Shown: positions 1 through 9,429 of the stretch, in pieces | How the letters are laid out: each line of letters starts with the position of its first letter | How positions within the stretch are numbered: the first letter of the stretch is position 1 | Assembly (NCBI GenBank): GCA_937925655.1 | Contig: CALAMC010000059.1 | Location: 1 to 21,092 of the forward strand | Direction of reading: 5' to 3' | DNA from: an uncultured candidate division Zixibacteria bacterium | Lineage (GTDB): Bacteria; Zixibacteria; MSB-5A5; GN15; PGXB01 | Length of the DNA stretch: 21,092 nucleotides | Notes under the pieces: model-generated | Told to the model about the DNA's origin: nothing | Databases searched by the model: none | The model's input: only the letters and a program-made list of their open reading frames with translations | Made by a program: the position numbers and the translations under genes

Positions 1-80
1 TTAACTTTCTCAATCATTTGACCCATCTTAATCGGGTCAAGCCCAATGGCGCAAGACGTGATTTTGTCCTTGTCGGTCAT
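1..80 (-). CDS. N-terminus of an unidentified late gene (cut by window edge)
   Basis: Only the first 26 codons are inside the window, starting MTDKDKITSC and reading without a stop to the left edge. The start is supported by an AGAGG Shine-Dalgarno site five bases upstream of the ATG and by position: it begins 8 bases after the stop of the 1713-residue gene, in keeping with the tight packing of the block. The visible part is hydrophilic with no signal peptide. No family is recognised. Its place after the ejection-type protein suggests another late or tail-associated gene, but that is inference from order only. Confidence 0.6.
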   Translation of the reverse strand, partial: MTDKDKITSCAIGLDPIKMGQMIEKV

Positions 81-88
81 AGTTGCCT

Positions 89-3000
89 CTATTGTATATC
101 TTCTTCTTTAATATCCCAATTGTAAGTCTTGTTAATCTTTTTCAATAAATCGCGGGCCGCCTCACGTCCCTTTTTCTGATACATGGCTTTTATCTGGCGG
201 ATTTTTTCGTCTTTAAGTGGGTCACTTAAATTCGTCCCTATTTGCTGGTCGGGATGCTTGTCGTTCCATTCCCGACGCATGGTTTCGGCTTCTTCTTTCT
301 TTCCTTCACGATAATACAGCCGCTTAATTTCACGGCGCGTTTTCATTTCGCTCAATTCATAAGTGTTTGCACCCATACCAACTATGGTCGCCAGTGATAC
401 GCCCGCCGCTTTTCCAAATCCGGCATCCTGATAGGCGTCGTATGCGTCTCGGAGCCAAAAGGCCGTAAGATTCTGTAAGGCCCAATCTTGCGGCGTTTCC
501 AGTTTTTCACCGACCATTGATTTGCCTGTCAATAACTGATTGGGAATATTCACCGCCGGCCCGGCTTTATATTCCGCAAAATTTTCGATTATATCCAAAG
601 GCTCAATGCCGTATTTTTCCTGGTCTGTTTTCATCTGTCCGGTTAATCCGGCCCGGTCAGTTCCGTAAATGAGTAAGCGAGCCATCATTCTGGCTGGTTG
701 CAGAAAACCGCCCCAGACATCATAAGTGGTATTGCCGACTTTGATTTTCCCCCAGTCGGGATTGCGCGGGTCATCTATATTGACCGCATAACCGGCCAAT
801 TTAGCAAGGGCCAGTATCCCCGCTCCCGCCGCTATGGTTTTCGCGAAATCTTTGGCAATCTGATTACGGACGCGAGGCATACTCCAATATTTCTTTATCG
901 TCCACGGGGCCTGAAATCTACTGGCCGTAAACTTTGGCGCGAAAAGTGTTACGTTCAGAGCCGCCCCAATCTTACCGCCCGCCGCCCGGCCCAAATCCCC
1001 GCGTCCCGTGATTTTATTCAAAGCGTCCGCATAAGCCCGCAATTCGGCGGTTGTGGCGTTGGGATAAGCCTCTACAAATTTATCAAAAACGCCAACCCGG
1101 AGAAGATTCAGATAGGTCGTCATATGGCGTTCGGACGCCTCAACAACGTGCTTTAATCCGGATATTTTTCGCAAGACATTCGACCCAAACATTTCTTCGC
1201 GTTTGCTCAAAAGGTCTGCCCCGACCTCCGTTAATTGCAGTCCCGCCCGTTCCCGGATAAGATGATTCGGATGCTGGCGAATACTCATGTCGATTTGTTC
1301 GGCGGTATATGTGTTGAACATGGCCTTAAGGGCTTTGACTTGCGCCCTCCCGGCAATTCCAGGATGCGCAACGGATTCAACTAAACCTTGCCGCAAGGTC
1401 GCCGATATATCCGCCGTCGCCTGCAAAGTCTTTATGGTATTGACCGTTTCAGAAATAATCTTTTGACCCCGCGTCTTTTCTTTATTGCGGAGATAATCAG
1501 CAACCCGGCGTTTCAGCCGTTTTTGCTCAATAAGTTGACGCTCGATGTTTTCCGGTAGGGGCTTCGCCTCAACCTTTTTCGGCGTCTTGAATTGGTCAGT
1601 TCGGATTTGCTCTTCAAGGTCAGCAATGGAATCCCGTAATCGCAATTCCTTTTTGACCTCGGCAATCTTTTCCCTGATGGATTTCAGGGCTTCGGACGGA
1701 ATAGGTTTGCGCGGGGCCCTTTTCACCTCCCGATATTGATTTATAAGTTGGTCGCGGAGCTTATCAAGGATTTCCTGCGCTTTTTCCAATCGGCGGGATT
1801 CCATGATAGTATCGGATAACTTGGCCCGCAAATCTGAAACCGTGCGTTTTAAAGCCTTGATTTCTTCGGTCGTAGCCACGACCGTTGTTGTCTTTCCAAT
1901 ACCCGGTTTAGGTGGAGTCAATTTGCCCTCGGCGGCGTCTTCAAGTTTCGCCAGATAATTGGCCTGCTGTTTCATTAACCGCAGACGTTCCGTTTCAACT
2001 TTCCGTAATTTCGCCTGATATTTGGGATTGCGGGTATTCAAGGCGTCATAGACGTTGCGCTCGGTGATTTCCGGTATGTGCATCCGCACCCTATCCACGA
2101 CCCCCGCCAGCGTTATTCCGCCCTTGCGGATATAGGCCGCCGCCAACTTGCCCGTCAAATAGGCCATTTCTGGGTCAAGCGGGGTCGAGTGCAGACGGGT
2201 ATGGAAACCCTTTTTCTCAATCTGTTTGAGAATATCAGCGATTTCAACATCGATATTCTCTTTGGCTTTCGTCCGACGGGCTTTCCGTTGTTCATATTCA
2301 AACTGACGTTCGGCCTCAACTTTGGCCTTGATTAATTCCCGGCCCTCTTCCTGTTTCCAAAGTTCGTCAATCAGCTTTTCACGCCCGGCATGACTATCGG
2401 CGAATTTCTTTAATTCCAAACGCTCGGCCTCGGTGGGCTTGCGTTTCCATCGAGCTGTCGCCTCTTTGGTTAAAGACAAGACATCCATCGGCTGGTCGGA
2501 TAATCGCATTTTACGGATATTTAAAGCCTGTCCAAGTGGCGTCCCGCCAATTTTAACAGCCTCATCCAGTCTGTCTATTTGAGCTTCTATGGCATCCCGG
2601 CGTTTTTGGAGATTATTTTCAATGCTTTCCCCGCGCTCGACCGCCTTCGATATATCGTCCGTGACCTGATTATACTCTCGCCGCAATTCGTTATATTTCA
2701 TAACCATACCGGCGTGTTCTTCGGTGGCAATCATCCGTTTTTCTTCGATAACTTTTTCAGCTATTTCTACAGCACGCTGGTCAAGACCTTCGGATATGGC
2801 TTTTTCGCCCGCCTGTTCCCATGTCTGACGCTGGCCTTTTTCGAGGGGCGTTTTGTTGGCTATTTCCCGCATATAGTCAATTCCGGCATTGGTAAGGGCA
2901 AGGGGCCGCCCCGGGGCCGGAGTCGTCGCTACGGGCTTCGTAGGCGGTTTGGGCGGTATTGTAGCAGGCGGTTCGGCTTTCGGCGTTAAAGGTATTTTAC

Positions 3001-5230
3001 CCTCGGCTTTTTGATTAACGGTTGGGGCCGTTTCCTTTAATTCAGAAATAATGTCCTTATTCAAAATCACCATTGAGTTCTGACGCTTACCCTTACCAGA
3101 GAAGGTTTCTTTTGTACTAATTGCATCGAACCCACTCAACTTCGCCCTTTCCAATATTTGTGGATATTTGCGTATCCATTGCCATATTGGTTTATAAACA
3201 TCATCGGTAGCCGGAATTGTGGCATCAATCCCATTTTTTTGTAATTCTTTAATCGCCCTATCGGGTGAAATCGCTCGTTCTCCCAATACGGTAAAATCAA
3301 GCACACGATTAGGAGACACAGAATACTCCGTCACAACATTGCCAAACTTTTTCGCATAGGCGGGATTGTCGGTCACATATAAATATTTCCCTGGCGTCTT
3401 TGTTTCTGTCGCACCAGAATACCATTTTGTCGCCCTTTGTTCAGATTTGCCGACAGTTTGTTCCGTCTTGAGGGGCACTTTTGGCACCTCAACTGGTTTC
3501 AAATCAGGATAGTCAGCAAGGACTTCGGGCGGGACGGGCTTGGCTTTCTTGAGGGGCACTTTTGCTTTCAAATCAGGGACAGCCTCAACTATCTTTCTCT
3601 TATTAAGATTAGCCAAGTCCTCAATCATTGCTTCAGTAATTTTTAGGTCGTGTTCTAATCCCTTAATTTCAGATATTGATAACTCTCCGGATGCTATGTC
3701 ATCTTTTTTGATAACATCAATTTCCTTGCGTAATTCCTGAACAAATTTATCAAGGGACTCCATTGTTTTCAATGGAGATTGTGATTTCGCCTTTCTTGCT
3801 ATATCCGCCAAGACACCCAGATTGCTTTCGTGGTTTTCTGCAACAATATCATTACCACCCTTTCGCCTCGCATCTACGGCTTTCTGGCTAATCTCCTCAT
3901 GCGCCCTATTTATAACATTAAGCACTTTATCAAGGCCCATGCTCTTTTCCGAAAGGGGAAAATCTATTTCCTTTGGTGCAAGCCTTTCCTCTGTCCCCCC
4001 AACTTTCAAACCGGGGTATTCTTCCCTCCATCCTGAGGGCATTTTACCAACTTTTAATTCTTCAATATGATTTAATTCGTGGTTAATTGCACGGTCAAAG
4101 GCTTCTCGGCTTAAACCATCCTTAATTGAAATGGTTATTTCTTGACCACCAGCAAAAATTGACGCATCCGCCTTTTGTGGGAAATCACCCGCTGCAACGT
4201 CTGAATATTTCCTAATTTTTATGGGAATATCGAATTTCCCATATTTACCAACCTCTAAAGAACTAATACTTTCATTGGGTGTCAGTTTTTGATACTTATC
4301 ATATAGCCCCGCCTTTTCAATCTCCCACGGCTCTTTGGGCTTGGCTTTCTCGGCCATGAACTCGCGTATCTTTTTCCCCTCACCGCCTATGACGATTTTG
4401 GGGGGCACTGTTTCCCCTGCAACACCTTGCGTCTTTTGTGCAATATCCTGACGGGCTTGTTCAGGTGTTACCTTAGATGATTCGTTTATCTTATTGAGGT
4501 CAACGCCTTTAGAAAGTTCCTTGCCGCGTTTTGTAACCATTGACGCCAACGGTTGAGTCTGCCCCTTTTTGCTGATTTGTGGTTCAGGGCGCGATTCAAG
4601 CATCTTATTAATATCAATCGGCGGGGTTGTCGATCGTTCTGGAATTACGGCTTTCGGTTCGAGTCCTGCCGGGGTTGGTTTGCCGCCCAATCTGGCCTTC
4701 AAAAGCGGAACCAGTGCCAATAATAGGGGCGTTGGGTCTTCAAAGGCTTGCTGTCTGGCCTCGGCCCCGGTCGGAGCCTGTATTTGTTCAATGGGGACTT
4801 CGCCTATCTGTGTTGACGGCGGAATCTGTGCCCCAGCCATATTCGCGGCTTGAGTCGCCACATCAAACGGGAATTTCAATAATCCCGCCCCTGCTTTTAT
4901 CGGCCCGCGCTGTAAAACGTCCTGTAACATCTGTGGCGGAAATCGAATCAAACCCTTGAGTGCGTTCTCAAGCAAGGCCGTTTGTGTCTGAAATTCTGTC
5001 GGTAATCCGGCCCCGATTCCCTCGCCCGGCTGTGTCGGCTTTCCTATCCAACCCTCTATTTTCTCCAATATCCCCGGTTCACTTGAGGTCACAGATTTTG
5101 ACTTCAAACGATTGACCGGATGGTATTGCTGGGCCTCCGGGGAATCGGCGGGAATGCCCGGCATATTGTATTTATTCAAATCCACGCCCTTTTTCGCGGG
5201 CGTATTGTATTTATTCAAATCAACGGCCAT
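89..5230 (-). CDS. Giant polyvalent ejection-type virion protein (metallopeptidase motif, ART-like domain, coiled coils)
   Basis: A 1713-residue protein, probably packaged and injected with the DNA. The peptide VDLNKYN occurs near residues 3-9 and 17-22, with VDLNKIN near 243-249. Residues 340-400 hold an HExxH zinc-protease motif (HELNH, 384-388), with E445/E446 as possible third ligand. Residues 600-730 resemble ADP-ribosyltransferase-like domains of polyvalent phage proteins: WYSG, YLYVTDNPAYAKKFG, a GFDAIST segment and a final SMVILN strand. Residues 800-1260 are mostly charged coiled coil, including a DP-rich helical segment near 1010-1063 common in such proteins. Residues 1400-1580 (LFAPKFTASRFQ, DPRNPDWGKIKVGN, WGGF) match a C-terminal module I recall from many large phage proteins. 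Start: ATG after SD GAGG, two bases after the previous stop. The polyvalent class is well supported; catalytic activity is not shown. Confidence 0.82.
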   Translation of the reverse strand: MAVDLNKYNTPAKKGVDLNKYNMPGIPADSPEAQQYHPVNRLKSKSVTSSEPGILEKIEGWIGKPTQPGEGIGAGLPTEFQTQTALLENALKGLIRFPPQMLQDVLQRGPIKAGAGLLKFPFDVATQAANMAGAQIPPSTQIGEVPIEQIQAPTGAEARQQAFEDPTPLLLALVPLLKARLGGKPTPAGLEPKAVIPERSTTPPIDINKMLESRPEPQISKKGQTQPLASMVTKRGKELSKGVDLNKINESSKVTPEQARQDIAQKTQGVAGETVPPKIVIGGEGKKIREFMAEKAKPKEPWEIEKAGLYDKYQKLTPNESISSLEVGKYGKFDIPIKIRKYSDVAAGDFPQKADASIFAGGQEITISIKDGLSREAFDRAINHELNHIEELKVGKMPSGWREEYPGLKVGGTEERLAPKEIDFPLSEKSMGLDKVLNVINRAHEEISQKAVDARRKGGNDIVAENHESNLGVLADIARKAKSQSPLKTMESLDKFVQELRKEIDVIKKDDIASGELSISEIKGLEHDLKITEAMIEDLANLNKRKIVEAVPDLKAKVPLKKAKPVPPEVLADYPDLKPVEVPKVPLKTEQTVGKSEQRATKWYSGATETKTPGKYLYVTDNPAYAKKFGNVVTEYSVSPNRVLDFTVLGERAISPDRAIKELQKNGIDATIPATDDVYKPIWQWIRKYPQILERAKLSGFDAISTKETFSGKGKRQNSMVILNKDIISELKETAPTVNQKAEGKIPLTPKAEPPATIPPKPPTKPVATTPAPGRPLALTNAGIDYMREIANKTPLEKGQRQTWEQAGEKAISEGLDQRAVEIAEKVIEEKRMIATEEHAGMVMKYNELRREYNQVTDDISKAVERGESIENNLQKRRDAIEAQIDRLDEAVKIGGTPLGQALNIRKMRLSDQPMDVLSLTKEATARWKRKPTEAERLELKKFADSHAGREKLIDELWKQEEGRELIKAKVEAERQFEYEQRKARRTKAKENIDVEIADILKQIEKKGFHTRLHSTPLDPEMAYLTGKLAAAYIRKGGITLAGVVDRVRMHIPEITERNVYDALNTRNPKYQAKLRKVETERLRLMKQQANYLAKLEDAAEGKLTPPKPGIGKTTTVVATTEEIKALKRTVSDLRAKLSDTIMESRRLEKAQEILDKLRDQLINQYREVKRAPRKPIPSEALKSIREKIAEVKKELRLRDSIADLEEQIRTDQFKTPKKVEAKPLPENIERQLIEQKRLKRRVADYLRNKEKTRGQKIISETVNTIKTLQATADISATLRQGLVESVAHPGIAGRAQVKALKAMFNTYTAEQIDMSIRQHPNHLIRERAGLQLTEVGADLLSKREEMFGSNVLRKISGLKHVVEASERHMTTYLNLLRVGVFDKFVEAYPNATTAELRAYADALNKITGRGDLGRAAGGKIGAALNVTLFAPKFTASRFQAPWTIKKYWSMPRVRNQIAKDFAKTIAAGAGILALAKLAGYAVNIDDPRNPDWGKIKVGNTTYDVWGGFLQPARMMARLLIYGTDRAGLTGQMKTDQEKYGIEPLDIIENFAEYKAGPAVNIPNQLLTGKSMVGEKLETPQDWALQNLTAFWLRDAYDAYQDAGFGKAAGVSLATIVGMGANTYELSEMKTRREIKRLYYREGKKEEAETMRREWNDKHPDQQIGTNLSDPLKDEKIRQIKAMYQKKGREAARDLLKKINKTYNWDIKEEDIQ

Positions 5231-5232
5231 TA

Positions 5233-5955
5233 TTACCTCAATTCGGGGTCTTTTAAAGCCTGCTGATAAATATACTCTTTGTTCGGATGCTTGCTTGTCT
5301 TATACCACGCTTCCAGTTGATCGCGCGTTTCGATTGTCGGCAGGGGTTCTTCCTGTGGGGCGGGCGCACCTTGTGGCGCAAACCCACCCTGCAAATCTTT
5401 GCGCACGTCGGCCATCGGATAACCCGGATTCAATATTCCCATAAGCTGATTCATACTCCCGGTATATTGGGCCTCGTTTATCCCGCCGCCCATACCCGTG
5501 CTGGATTTCAATACCCTGTCTTGTGCGCTTTTGGTCGGGGTTTTTACTGGGGATATGTTGGCCGGGCCAGCCGATTTCGCATCTAAATCCTTTTTCAATT
5601 TCAGGTTCTTGAGTAATTGTTCTTGCAATTTCAATTCCGTCATAGGGTCAGGTTGCGGTGCAGGCGGCGCGCCCCCTCCGACTGGCCCCTGCGCCTCCAT
5701 CATTCCATACCCGGCAAACGGTGAACGCTGATTCATTACCGGACTGGCTTTATTCATCCCATAACTGCCCGGCAATTCACCTTGTCCGAGGCCGGGCTGA
5801 TTCTGGCCGGAGAGCATCATCTGGAGCTTTTGCGTGGCCATGTCATTTTCAATCTTGCGCTGTTTTCTGTCCTCCAGCATGGCCTGTAATTGCATCAGGG
5901 ATTGCCCAGCCCCCTGCAATCCCATGCCCAATCGACCCGTAAAATTTAATGCCAT
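5233..5955 (-). CDS. Probable internal virion protein, Gly/Pro/Gln-rich
   Basis: A 240-residue protein with an amphipathic, Met/Gln-rich N-terminus (about residues 5-50), a low-complexity Gly/Pro/Met segment (50-105), a short Lys/Leu coiled coil (about 107-127) and a C-terminal segment with aromatic and charged residues. There is no signal peptide or clear membrane helix. It lies between a small Gly-rich protein and the 1713-residue ejection-type protein and is separated from each by only 2-4 bases, which is where podoviruses carry internal core proteins. That role is inferred from position and composition; no catalytic motif or recognised family is visible. The ATG follows a GGCGGGG purine tract that overlaps the preceding stop. 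Confidence 0.72.
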   Translation of the reverse strand: MALNFTGRLGMGLQGAGQSLMQLQAMLEDRKQRKIENDMATQKLQMMLSGQNQPGLGQGELPGSYGMNKASPVMNQRSPFAGYGMMEAQGPVGGGAPPAPQPDPMTELKLQEQLLKNLKLKKDLDAKSAGPANISPVKTPTKSAQDRVLKSSTGMGGGINEAQYTGSMNQLMGILNPGYPMADVRKDLQGGFAPQGAPAPQEEPLPTIETRDQLEAWYKTSKHPNKEYIYQQALKDPELR

Positions 5956-5959
5956 ATTG

Positions 5960-6355
5960 TTACCCCGCCATTCCGGCCAGAAGCCTCATAAGTTCCGATT
6001 GACGACCCATCCAGCCCTGATTCATCAGACCAAGACCATATTTAGCCAATGCCCCCTGTGCGGCCCCGGAATCCAGGCCCGCCCGTTGTGATGCTTGCGT
6101 TGCAAACTGATTCATCGCCGGAGCGATGGCTCTCTGCTGTCCCGCCATGAAACCGCCGGGATTATTCAACTGCGCCTGTAACTGCGGCCACAACTGACTC
6201 CGAAACCCCATTTGCTGACGGCCCATGAGTAACTGTAATTTTGCCAATGCTTCTTGTGTCGGGTCGCCCCCAAACGCCCCAATCAATGACCCTGCTCCCC
6301 CCATTAGCCCGCCCAACATACCAATGTCAAAATTCTGGCTGTTTGCAGCTGCCAT
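5960..6355 (-). CDS. Small Gly/Ala/Gln-rich probable internal virion protein
   Basis: A 131-residue protein with a hydrophobic, glycine-rich N-terminal segment (about residues 10-30, with repeated GG and LMGG patterns) followed by a Gln/Met/Ala-rich helical part. Glycine-rich hydrophobic proteins of this size are typical of ejected internal virion proteins in podoviruses, but no named family can be assigned. The start at 6355 is chosen because it has a strong AAAGGGGGC Shine-Dalgarno site four bases upstream and lies 11 bases beyond the nozzle stop; the longer reading to 6418 would overlap the nozzle gene and has no such site. It sits directly upstream of the 240-residue protein and is probably co-translated with it. 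Confidence 0.72.
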   Translation of the reverse strand: MAAANSQNFDIGMLGGLMGGAGSLIGAFGGDPTQEALAKLQLLMGRQQMGFRSQLWPQLQAQLNNPGGFMAGQQRAIAPAMNQFATQASQRAGLDSGAAQGALAKYGLGLMNQGWMGRQSELMRLLAGMAG

Positions 6356-6366
6356 ATATGCCCCCT

Positions 6367-9300
6367 TTAATGACCCTCGATATTTTCCGTCTTTGTCGTG
6401 CCGACCGGCTCGGCCCATATATCTATACCGTCAATCGCAAAATCTTTACTTAACTGCGTGGCGTTCTGCCCCCATGATTCAATGCGTATCGTGTAATAAT
6501 GACACTTGTCCAAATCATACGGCAGCGGGCCAAACTCCCTGTAACGAGGAATTGACGTGCCGCCGACATGACTCGAATGACTGGCCGAGTCCGACCAGAT
6601 ATGTGTCCCCGCGGCATCGTAAATTCCCAACGACCAGATTGAACCAACCACCCCATCGGTTGTCCAAACGCCAATTTTCTTTATTTTCATGGGGTCATTT
6701 GAATGTAATATTTCTTTTTCCCAGCGCATCTTAAACGACAGACTGTTATCCGTAGCCATCGTGTCAGCCTTCCAAACCTTATCTGACCCGCTCTGAATAA
6801 ACAATAAGTCGTTGGCCGGTATCAGTGAACGATACCGTGTCGTATCGTATTTCGTCGCCTGACTGAAGGCATACGTGTATTTCGTCCAGCCACCCGTCTC
6901 GAAATCATAAATCCACGTCGTGTCGATTGACGGGAACGATAACCAGTATTTATTGTCGTGGATAATACCGACCGCCGTTCTCTTTATATTGGGCGTAAAG
7001 TCCAACTGGTCATTAATCAATGTTGAAAGTACCTCACCGGAACTGGCTTTCTCAAGGGTCTGTGACCCGATTTCAGATTCCACTCCCCGGTCAGATAGGT
7101 ATATCACACCGTCCCCGTATTTCGCCATGCTCTGCGGTGCAATACAACCATATCCGGCCCCAAGCCATTGACGGCCATATTCCAATTCGCCCGCCTCCCG
7201 ATAGACAAGAAACTGCGTATGGTGCTGATAGACTTTTATATAATCCCGTCGAGCAACAATCGCCGTTATCCCATCGGCTTCATCCGAACCTAAAGCCAGA
7301 TTATCAAATACCTCCCAACGTCCTGATGTATCAAGATGGCTCCAATAAAGTTTCGACCCGACCGCTCCCCACATTCTATCATCAAAAGTCGTTACGTAAT
7401 TGAGCGCAAGGGGAGCAATTTCACCGGCGTAAATTTCACACTTCAGGGCCGAATCCCATGAAATAGTATCCTTGAAATGTTGCACATCGGGGTCTTTAAT
7501 CGTCGCAATGTTATAAAAAGGAGACATAACCGTATCGGGTCGCCACAGACTGCCAAGATACTTAATACGAACATAAAAACCGAGAACTGGTTCTCCGCCG
7601 CTTGTCGGCGAGATAGATAAGATTCTACCGGAATTTTTCAGTTTATTAATCCAGCTTTTATCGGCTTCGGTCACATTATGCAAAAAAGTATCTACAACGG
7701 GAGCATTGTCCCCCTTTGATGTCGTATCGCTGTAAATACAATAATTATAAGCACGATAAAGATTTCTGACTATATGCGTCTTATTATATGGAATTGGCGG
7801 AATCCCGATGATATAATTTGTGTCCCCCGCCGCCCTGTCAATCCAACACGTCCGCCCGGAATCCGATTCATAGCCGGTCAGAGTATCCTTGTAAGTCATC
7901 ATGTAAATTAACTTACTGGTCTTCGTGCTGTCGCCGAGGCTGTCAGGCAATATATTCCCACCGCCCGGATTATGCGCATAAAACGTCGGCGCACCGATTC
8001 TGACGCCTGTAATCTTATGGCTCGAATTGGCTCCCAAACTGTCCGTATTGTGAATCACCCATGACGAATACGACCCCGCGCCAAGCGAATCATCGGGAAT
8101 ACTGTCGATATACGTCAGAGCCGCAAGGTTAATCGAATCAAGATTGCCAAATTCTCGAACCAACCAGAACGTGTCCAAGTCCGTAATATCGCCGGGGTTC
8201 GCTCGCGTCCGATATATTTTTAAGTTAAGTGTTCCATAATCACCGTCGGTTGTATCGCATCCCTTGAACATCGTCATTCCCGTAAAATCACGCTGATATA
8301 TACGCTCATTGAAAGCCTGAATCGGTAACGTGATATAGGATTCGTTAAGATTCGCATCGGTAACTTTTTGGACGGTAATTCTGTCGGCGTAACCATTTTT
8401 AGGAACCGCCGCATAATAATAAACCCGCAAAACAAGACTATCGTGGGCAGCCGTTACATAGGCCGTAACTTTCACAAGCGACGTAGAATCTGTAACCGAT
8501 ACTTTCGTTAGCACCCGCGGTGTTACCGGGTCAATAATCGATAATTCAAACTTACCACCAGAACCGGGATTGAACCATGCCGTAATAAGATACGTACTAT
8601 CGGTTTTAATATCAACACTTCCAAGAGTGTCATATAAATACATGGTTCCGGTGTTTCCACGATAAAATCTTGCACAATATCCACCGGAAACCCCATTTGT
8701 TTGGTCTTTATATATCTGACATGACCCCGTAACTGACTCATACCAATAAGTAGCGTTGCTCGTGTCTGTCCATCCGTCAAAATCATAATTATCAACCAAA
8801 TTCCACCCCGTGGTCGCCCCGCACGACGTAATCCCGTAATAAGCATACCGATACTCACCGTTCAACGGCCCCGTCGTGTCCATTGGCACAATCAACGGTT
8901 CGCCCGGAGCCGGCAAAATAAGTTCCGTCACACGGCCATCGTGATAGACCAACGGTCTCTGCCGACCGTTAGCCATGAATACGTCGTCTTTCCATGTCAC
9001 CCATGAGGGCGTCGCTCCGGTATAGACGTATGAATATTTCGAGTCCGCGACCCCCGACGTATCCAGTGAATACTTGTAATCCCCGGAATAAATAAAATAC
9101 CCCAAACCCGACGGTTGTTTCAATATTCCCATTAGTCCTTTTGATTTATCCCGACGATGATAACCATACAGGCCCACCAGTCCACCCTTACCAAGGAGTG
9201 TGTCGGTCATGGCTTCGTATCCCAACCGCCTGTATATCTCACCGTATTTGTGACTGAAATTAACATTCACCGCCGTCTTGCACTGGTTGGGCTTGACTCC

Positions 9301-9429
9301 GAAAGTCGAAACCTTCGTCACCATGCCGCCGGAAAAATCGCGCAGGGACAGGGTTGGCTCCTGCCCCCACGCACGGGAGAAGAGAACAAGGGAGAGAAGG
9401 ATACCCCAAATTTTTAGCCCCCTTATCAC
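6367..9429 (-). CDS. Tail nozzle/hub-like structural protein with signal peptide and inserted carbohydrate-binding-like domain
   Basis: A 1020-residue beta-rich protein. After a signal-like N-terminus (Lys/Arg at 3-6, hydrophobic 7-18, AWG at 20-22 as possible cleavage site) comes LRDFSGGMVTKVSTFGVKPN and a G-x-x-Y-R-R-x-G-Y segment, the hallmark opening of tail nozzle or stabilisation-type proteins of podovirus-like phages. Residues about 210-356 look like an inserted jelly-roll carbohydrate-binding module: N-x-D-F-x-x-W opening, a central Ala-Arg-Phe strand, then a YLITAWF strand. The C-terminal half reads as repeated beta-propeller-like strands (GxxxYLSDRGV, WIYDFETGGWTKY). The start is GTG in a four-base GTGA overlap with the upstream adaptor, with GGAGG seven bases before it. 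Nozzle role is from family resemblance and position; host-glycan binding is inference. Confidence 0.8.
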   Translation of the reverse strand: MIRGLKIWGILLSLVLFSRAWGQEPTLSLRDFSGGMVTKVSTFGVKPNQCKTAVNVNFSHKYGEIYRRLGYEAMTDTLLGKGGLVGLYGYHRRDKSKGLMGILKQPSGLGYFIYSGDYKYSLDTSGVADSKYSYVYTGATPSWVTWKDDVFMANGRQRPLVYHDGRVTELILPAPGEPLIVPMDTTGPLNGEYRYAYYGITSCGATTGWNLVDNYDFDGWTDTSNATYWYESVTGSCQIYKDQTNGVSGGYCARFYRGNTGTMYLYDTLGSVDIKTDSTYLITAWFNPGSGGKFELSIIDPVTPRVLTKVSVTDSTSLVKVTAYVTAAHDSLVLRVYYYAAVPKNGYADRITVQKVTDANLNESYITLPIQAFNERIYQRDFTGMTMFKGCDTTDGDYGTLNLKIYRTRANPGDITDLDTFWLVREFGNLDSINLAALTYIDSIPDDSLGAGSYSSWVIHNTDSLGANSSHKITGVRIGAPTFYAHNPGGGNILPDSLGDSTKTSKLIYMMTYKDTLTGYESDSGRTCWIDRAAGDTNYIIGIPPIPYNKTHIVRNLYRAYNYCIYSDTTSKGDNAPVVDTFLHNVTEADKSWINKLKNSGRILSISPTSGGEPVLGFYVRIKYLGSLWRPDTVMSPFYNIATIKDPDVQHFKDTISWDSALKCEIYAGEIAPLALNYVTTFDDRMWGAVGSKLYWSHLDTSGRWEVFDNLALGSDEADGITAIVARRDYIKVYQHHTQFLVYREAGELEYGRQWLGAGYGCIAPQSMAKYGDGVIYLSDRGVESEIGSQTLEKASSGEVLSTLINDQLDFTPNIKRTAVGIIHDNKYWLSFPSIDTTWIYDFETGGWTKYTYAFSQATKYDTTRYRSLIPANDLLFIQSGSDKVWKADTMATDNSLSFKMRWEKEILHSNDPMKIKKIGVWTTDGVVGSIWSLGIYDAAGTHIWSDSASHSSHVGGTSIPRYREFGPLPYDLDKCHYYTIRIESWGQNATQLSKDFAIDGIDIWAEPVGTTKTENIEGH

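Noticed and set aside
6356..6418. Longer N-terminus (MGRAGRH...) for the small internal virion protein
   Set aside because: It overlaps the nozzle gene and lacks an SD, whereas the ATG at 6355 has AAAGGGGGC and tiles the interval.
8523..8858. Second leftward frame of 111 codons inside the nozzle gene
   Set aside because: No SD, no motif and composition of a shadow frame; the nozzle frame is clearly the coding one.
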